Assembly (NCBI RefSeq): GCF_026163685.1
Contig: NZ_JAOXSR010000008.1
Span: 124,001-188,000 of the forward strand
Reading direction: 5' to 3'
DNA: 64,000 nt
Source: Oerskovia flava
GTDB lineage: Bacteria; Actinomycetota; Actinomycetes; Actinomycetales; Cellulomonadaceae
Positions 59,877 to 64,000 of the stretch are shown here, in pieces. Position numbers and translations under genes: made by a program. Each line of letters starts with the position of its first letter. Positions within the stretch are counted from its first letter, which is position 1. A model generated the notes under the pieces. That model did no database searches. It was given only the letters and a program-made list of their open reading frames with translations, and was not told the DNA's origin.

Positions 59877-60647
59877 TCAGGCCACGATCTCGGCACGCTC
59901 CCACCACACCACCGTCGCGACCCAGCCCGCCGCCGCGACCGGCAGCGCGAGGAGGAGCTGCACCGCGCTCACCGCGACGTCCGGGCCCCCCATACCGAGC
60001 CACAGACCCGGCGCCGCGTACGGGAACCAGGCCCCGGCGCCCGTCACCGTCACCACCTGCGTGACCACCACGATCCCCAGCACCGTCCCGACACCGGCCA
60101 GCGCGCTGCGACCGGCGCTCGCGGCGAACGCGACCGGCAGCGCCAGCACGGCGACGAGCACACCGCCGACCAACGCCCGGGCCGCAGGCGCGACGAGGTC
60201 TCCCGGGCTGCCGTCGGCCCCTACCCCCGCGACCAGACCCGCGAGCACGGCCACCACGACCGCCGCCGCGCACACCACGACCGCCCATGCCGTCACGACG
60301 GCGAGCTTGGCCGAGGCCGTCCGGCCGGGGCTCGCGCGGGCGAGCAGCAGCGGCTCGAGCGTGCCGTCGGCGAACTCGCGCCCGAACGTCCAGCTCGCGA
60401 CGAACGCCGTCGCGAGGAGCATCGCGACCGACAGGATCTGCCCCGTCCCGCCCAGCAGCCCGACCCACCCCTCGCCGGGCAGCATGGCGCGCGTCTTGAG
60501 GGCGAGCTGGCTCGATCCGCCGCCGTCCGCAGCGAGCGCGAACCCGAGCGCGAGCAGCGGGACCCCGACGACGACCACGGCGGTCGCGACCCACGTGACG
60601 CGCGCCCGCACGAGCTTGAGGGCCTCGGTGGCCAGGCTCGCGCTCAT
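59877..60647 (-). CDS. ABC-2 type permease
   Basis: 256 residues with six membrane segments and no soluble domain; the pattern (LKLVRARVTWVATAVVVVGV, FGREFADGTLEPLLLARAS) is that of ABC-2 exporters. It pairs with the ATPase gene upstream, whose stop overlaps this ATG. Substrate unknown; the TetR gene leading the operon suggests drug or toxic-compound efflux. Confidence 0.85.
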   Translation of the reverse strand: MSASLATEALKLVRARVTWVATAVVVVGVPLLALGFALAADGGGSSQLALKTRAMLPGEGWVGLLGGTGQILSVAMLLATAFVASWTFGREFADGTLEPLLLARASPGRTASAKLAVVTAWAVVVCAAAVVVAVLAGLVAGVGADGSPGDLVAPAARALVGGVLVAVLALPVAFAASAGRSALAGVGTVLGIVVVTQVVTVTGAGAWFPYAAPGLWLGMGGPDVAVSAVQLLLALPVAAAGWVATVVWWERAEIVA

Positions 60648-61390
60648 CGCTGCGCCTCGGCGGCCCGCAGGTCCTCGGCGTCGTGGACCATCGTGAAGAA
60701 CTGGCGCTCGAGGTCCACCCCGCCGGGGTCGAGGGTCCCGACGACGCGGCCGCGGTGCAGCACCGTGATGACGTCCGCGACCCGCGCCATCTCGTCGAGG
60801 TGGTGGCTGGAGACGAGGACCGCGGCGCCGGCGGCCGAGCGCTCGAGGAGCGTGCGGCGCAGCTCGAGGACGCCCCGGGGGTCGAGGGTGCTCGTCGGCT
60901 CGTCGAGGACGAGCACGTCCGGTGCGTGCACGAGCGCCGCGGCGAGCGCGACGCGCCGCCGGTTGCCGTCGGACAGGACGCGGGCCGGGCGGTCGGCCCA
61001 GTCCGCGAGCGCGAGCTCGTCCAGGCAGGCACGGGCACGGCGGTCCGCCTCGGCGCGAGGCAGGCCGTGCAGGCGGGCTGCGGCGACGACGTTCTGCCGG
61101 ACGGTGAGCTCGCCGTAGGCCGCGCCGGTCCCGACGTGGCCGACGCGGGACCGGACGTCGACCGGTGCGCGCCACGCGGGGACGCCGAGGATCTCGGCCC
61201 GGCCGTCCCCGGGTCGCAGGAGGCCGACGAGCAGGCGTAGGAGCGTCGTCTTGCCGGCGCCGTTGAGCCCGACGAGCGCGTGCACCTGCCCGGCGTCGAC
61301 CTGGAGGTCCACGCCGTCCACGGCGCGCTCGCCCGCGTACCCGCGGGACAGACCCACGGCCCGCAGGGTCGCCGGTCGCGTGCCGTTCAC
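60644..61390 (-). CDS. ABC transporter ATP-binding protein (exporter)
   Basis: 248 residues. Walker A GLNGAGKTT, Walker B VLVLDEPTSTLD, switch His in VSSHH. The signature motif, normally LSGGQ, reads LSDGNRRRVALA, a variant seen in some ABC-2 ATPases that could lower hydrolysis. GGAGG lies before the GTG at 61390, which overlaps the TetR stop (GTGA). Works with the ABC-2 permease downstream. Confidence 0.9.
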   Translation of the reverse strand: MNGTRPATLRAVGLSRGYAGERAVDGVDLQVDAGQVHALVGLNGAGKTTLLRLLVGLLRPGDGRAEILGVPAWRAPVDVRSRVGHVGTGAAYGELTVRQNVVAAARLHGLPRAEADRRARACLDELALADWADRPARVLSDGNRRRVALAAALVHAPDVLVLDEPTSTLDPRGVLELRRTLLERSAAGAAVLVSSHHLDEMARVADVITVLHRGRVVGTLDPGGVDLERQFFTMVHDAEDLRAAEAQR

Positions 61391-61950
61391 GACCGCACCT
61401 CCGGGTCCAGGACGTCCAGCGCTCCGCGGATCGTCGCTCCGGGCCCGTCGGCCGGCGGCCCGTCCTGCGCCCACTCGAAGAGCGCGACCGTCAGTGCGGC
61501 GAGGACCGCGGCGGCGGCAGTGCGTGCCGCGAGGCGTCCGGTGCCCGTGCGCTCGAGGGCGTCCGCGATCGCGTCCGCGGTGCGGTCGTTGCTCCGCAGC
61601 GCCTCGGCGCGCAGCGCGGGGTGCCCGCCGGCGAGCGCGAGGCGCAGCCGCAGGTCGGTCCCGGCCGGGACCTCGATCTGGTCCCAGACCACCCGCAGCC
61701 CCCGGACGACACGGACGAGGGCGGGCAGCCCCGGCGGCTGGGCGGCGACGGCGGCGGCCATCGCGGGGTCGTACGGGTCGTCGAGGACGACGTCGGCCTT
61801 GCTCGGGAAGTGCCGGAAGAACGTCATGTGCGACACACCCGCGGCGCGCGCGATCTCCTCGACCGTGACGTCGTCGTACCCCCGGGCGGCGAACAGGTCG
61901 AGAGCGCAGCGGCGCAGTCGCTCGCTCGTCGGCCGCTGTATCCCTGCCAT
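61387..61950 (-). CDS. TetR/AcrR-family regulator of the ABC exporter operon
   Basis: 187 residues. Helix-turn-helix TVEEIARAAGVSHMTFFRHFPSKADV; helical C-terminal ligand domain. TAACAT lies 6 nt before the ATG at 61950, giving a leaderless start. A perfect 17-bp palindrome at 61957-61973 overlaps this -10, so it should repress itself and the two exporter genes it is coupled to. Confidence 0.92.
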   Translation of the reverse strand: MAGIQRPTSERLRRCALDLFAARGYDDVTVEEIARAAGVSHMTFFRHFPSKADVVLDDPYDPAMAAAVAAQPPGLPALVRVVRGLRVVWDQIEVPAGTDLRLRLALAGGHPALRAEALRSNDRTADAIADALERTGTGRLAARTAAAAVLAALTVALFEWAQDGPPADGPGATIRGALDVLDPEVRS

Positions 61951-61956
61951 CCACCC

Positions 61957-61973
61957 ATGTTAGTGACTAACAT
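61957..61973. promoter_or_regulatory. TetR operator overlapping the -10 box
   Basis: ATGTTAGT-g-ACTAACAT, a perfect 17-bp palindrome. On the minus strand its last six bases are the TAACAT -10 box of the tetR-ABC operon. Binding would block polymerase directly. Confidence 0.85.
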
Positions 61974-62047
61974 CCGCCGGTGTCCAGAAGCCTCGGCGCG
62001 ACGCCTCCCCCGGCGAGCGCCAGGATCTGCCCGTACTCTTCCGCCCT

Positions 62048-63664
62048 ATGGAGGACTGGTTCGCGGCGGCGACGCACGGCACCGAGAGCGGCGAGCTCGC
62101 GCGTGGCGTCGACTGGGCTGCCACGAGCCTCGGCGACCCGTCGACCTGGCCGCGGACGCTGCAGGTCGCCGTGCAGATGTGCTTCGCCACCCGGTTCCCC
62201 GTGATGCTGGTCTGGGGGCCGGAGCTGCGGATGATCTACAACGACGGGTACCGGCCCATGCTGGGTTCCGAGAAGCACCACGGCGCGATGGGAGCGCCCG
62301 CACGCGAGGTCTGGCACGAGATCTGGGACGACGTCGGCCCGCTCTTCGACGACGTGCTGAGGACCGGCGAGCCGACCTGGGCGGTCGACCAGACGTTGTT
62401 CATGGAGCGCTCCGGCTACCGCGAGGAGACCGCGTTCACGTTCTCCTACAGCGCGCTGCGCGACGACGAGGGCGCCGTGCGCGGTGTCCTCGACATCGCG
62501 ACCGAGACGACCGACCAGGTCGTCGACAGCCGACGGCTGCACACCCTCGGCAGGCTGTCCACGACGCTGCACGCGCAGCAGGGCGACATCCTCGACCTCG
62601 CGCGCGCGACGATCGACGTCCTGTCCGACAGCGTCGACGTCGCCCGTACCGACCTCTACCTCAGCACCCCCGAGGGTCTGCTCCTTCTTGCCTCCGCGCC
62701 GACGGGCGGCACGAACCCCGGAGTCCCCGACGCCGCCGTCGCGGCCGTGGCGGAGCGCAACGCCTACGCCGTCGTCGGCCCGGTGGTCGTCGCGCCGCTC
62801 GCCGGGACCAGAGACACCGTCTCCGCCGGGGCGATCGTGCTGGAGGCCACGGCCACCCGCCCGCTCGACGACGCCTACCGTTCGTTCCTCCTGCTGCTCG
62901 CCTCGACCGTCGGCACCGCCCTGAGCAGCACCGTCGCCCACCTGCGCGAGGTCGACGACCTTCAAGAGGTGAGCGACGCGCTGCAGCGCGCCATCCTCCC
63001 GGCGAGCGCGACGTCGCCGGACTGGCACACGCGCTACCAGCCGGCCGACGACAGCCTCTCGGTCGGCGGCGACTGGTACGACGTCGTCGAGCTCGGCCCC
63101 GGACGGTGGGGGCTGATCGTGGGCGACTGCGTCGGGCACGGGCTCGAGGCGGCCGCGTGCATGGGCCAGCTCCGCAGCGCCGGTCGCGCCCTGCTCCTCG
63201 AGAACCACAGGCCCGCCGAGACGCTCGCCGCGCTCGACCGGTTCGCCCGGACCGTGCCCGAGGCCCGCTACGCGACCGTCTCCTGCAGCGTCGTCGACAC
63301 CGCGGCCGGGACGATCACCTACTCGTCCGCCGGCCACCCGCCCGGGGTGGTCGTACGCGACGGCGCGGTCACCTGGCTCGACGGCGGCCGCGGCATGCCG
63401 CTCACGCTCGGCCCGCCCGACCGGGCCGAGGACGTCCAGGGTCTGGAGCGCGGGGACACCGTGATCCTCTACACCGACGGCCTCGTCGAGCGCCCGGGCG
63501 AGTCGATCCGCGCGGGACTGGCGCGGCTGGGCTCCACCGTCGAGGCCATGCCCGACGAGTGCGCGCCGACCGAGATCGCCGACACCCTCCTGCGGGGCCT
63601 GCTCCCGGGTGGCGTGCGGGACGACGTCGCGCTCGTCATCTACCGGCACCCCGGCCAGGAGTAG
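62048..63664 (+). CDS. PAS-GAF-SpoIIE (PP2C) phosphatase
   Basis: 538 residues. A PAS-like domain (about 30-165), a GAF domain (about 175-300) and a PP2C/SpoIIE phosphatase (about 310-538) with VGGDWYD, VGDCVGHG, SAGHPPG, YTDGLVERPGES and RDDVALVIY. It is the third such phosphatase in the window and probably acts on a STAS-type anti-anti-sigma factor. TACTCT (62034-62039) lies 8 nt before the ATG with no Shine-Dalgarno, so it is nearly leaderless. Ligand unknown. Confidence 0.87.
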   Translation: MEDWFAAATHGTESGELARGVDWAATSLGDPSTWPRTLQVAVQMCFATRFPVMLVWGPELRMIYNDGYRPMLGSEKHHGAMGAPAREVWHEIWDDVGPLFDDVLRTGEPTWAVDQTLFMERSGYREETAFTFSYSALRDDEGAVRGVLDIATETTDQVVDSRRLHTLGRLSTTLHAQQGDILDLARATIDVLSDSVDVARTDLYLSTPEGLLLLASAPTGGTNPGVPDAAVAAVAERNAYAVVGPVVVAPLAGTRDTVSAGAIVLEATATRPLDDAYRSFLLLLASTVGTALSSTVAHLREVDDLQEVSDALQRAILPASATSPDWHTRYQPADDSLSVGGDWYDVVELGPGRWGLIVGDCVGHGLEAAACMGQLRSAGRALLLENHRPAETLAALDRFARTVPEARYATVSCSVVDTAAGTITYSSAGHPPGVVVRDGAVTWLDGGRGMPLTLGPPDRAEDVQGLERGDTVILYTDGLVERPGESIRAGLARLGSTVEAMPDECAPTEIADTLLRGLLPGGVRDDVALVIYRHPGQE

Positions 63665-64000
63665 TCAGGCGGTCGCCACCAACGACACGGCGAGCGCCGC
63701 CATCACGACGGCGATGACGCCGTCGAGCACCCGCCACGCGACGGGCCGCGCGAAGACCGGGGCGAGCGCGCGGGCACCGTACCCGAGCGCGGTGAACCAG
63801 CCGATGCTCGCGACGACCGCACCGGTCGCGAACCACCACCGCGCGTCACCGTGCCCCGCCGCGACCGATCCCAGCAGCAGCACGGTGTCGAGGTAGACGT
63901 GCGGGTTGAGCCAGGTGAGGGCGAGCGCCGTCCCGGCGGCGGTAGCCAGCGACGCGGTCGCGTCGCCCGCCGGGTCGAGGGCGGCGGGCCGCAGCACCCG
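63665..64000 (-). CDS. LysE/ArgO-type amino-acid exporter (partial, C-terminal half)
   Basis: The last 112 codons are in the window; the gene continues past the right edge. The motif TWLNPHVYLDTVLLLGSV is diagnostic of the LysE/ArgO family, followed by two to three membrane segments. It would export basic amino acids. It converges on the SpoIIE phosphatase gene with its stop codon directly adjacent (stops 1 bp apart). Confidence 0.85.
   Translation of the reverse strand, partial: RVLRPAALDPAGDATASLATAAGTALALTWLNPHVYLDTVLLLGSVAAGHGDARWWFATGAVVASIGWFTALGYGARALAPVFARPVAWRVLDGVIAVVMAALAVSLVATA

Noticed and set aside
1-64000. tRNA or rRNA genes, CRISPR arrays, transposases, phage genes
   Set aside because: Read for on both strands; no cloverleaf-like sequence, direct-repeat array or mobile-element gene was recognised.

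Overview
The window is a very GC-rich chromosomal segment of an actinobacterium. Codon third positions are almost all G or C, many genes start with GTG, stop and start codons often overlap by 4 bp (ATGA or GTGA), and many genes seem to start without a leader, with a TANNNT -10 box 6-8 nt before the start codon. The gene set (intracellular GH51/GH43/GH27 arabinan catabolism, a sugar ABC importer without its own ATPase, a LacI regulator, CGNR and ECF regulators) fits the Micrococcales, probably a Cellulosimicrobium/Isoptericola/Cellulomonas relative. That placement is inference from gene content. I see no rRNA, tRNA, CRISPR array, insertion sequence or prophage.

Layout. (1) 1-9829 is an arabinan/arabino-oligosaccharide locus. 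Minus-strand GH27, GH51 and a partial secreted protein face plus-strand binding protein, two permeases, GH43 and DUF624, followed by a LacI regulator. Three matching palindromes at the two divergent promoters and beside lacI define its likely regulon. (2) 10001-19846 holds phosphoglycerate mutase, an acyl-CoA ligase behind a TetR-type operator, a GAF-GAF-SpoIIE phosphatase-HATPase protein next to an ECF sigma factor, a CPA antiporter, an AI-2E exporter family protein and an epoxide hydrolase. (3) 19897-25406 holds HEAT and TPR/Sel1 proteins, an SDR, a frameshifted small Zn-ribbon gene, and an oxidoreductase-hydrolase-TetR operon. (4) 25570-30597 has a translationally coupled UspA-CrcB-CrcB operon and a NarL-type two-component system. 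(5) 30604-41691 carries a 5' nuclease next to a HerA-like ATPase, an autoregulated XRE/DUF2975 cassette, an alkD-like pseudogene, a TetR/hydrolase pair with twin operators, endonuclease IV, pyridoxal kinase, an epimerase and an Lrp regulator. (6) 41832-47564 has a D-amino-acid dehydrogenase divergent from lrp, a second two-component system, a UbiA prenyltransferase and a hydrolase/CGNR regulator pair. (7) 49602-52275 is a compact type III PKS-ICMT methyltransferase-FAD monooxygenase operon resembling phenolic-lipid (srsABC-type) loci. (8) 53402-56239 encodes a large DUF4157 (HEAAH) + zinc phospholipase C-like + beta-propeller protein. (9) 56513-59713 pairs a STAS anti-anti-sigma and an RsbW-like kinase with a convergent bacteriophytochrome whose output is a PP2C/SpoIIE phosphatase. 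(10) 59877-64000 has a TetR-ABC exporter operon, a third SpoIIE phosphatase and a partial LysE exporter.

The strongest leads are the biliverdin-type phytochrome-phosphatase beside its probable STAS/RsbW targets (a candidate light-controlled partner switch) and the DUF4157-phospholipase-propeller protein (a candidate effector). Broken genes are an alkD-like gene with an internal deletion and a small Zn-ribbon gene with a frameshift.
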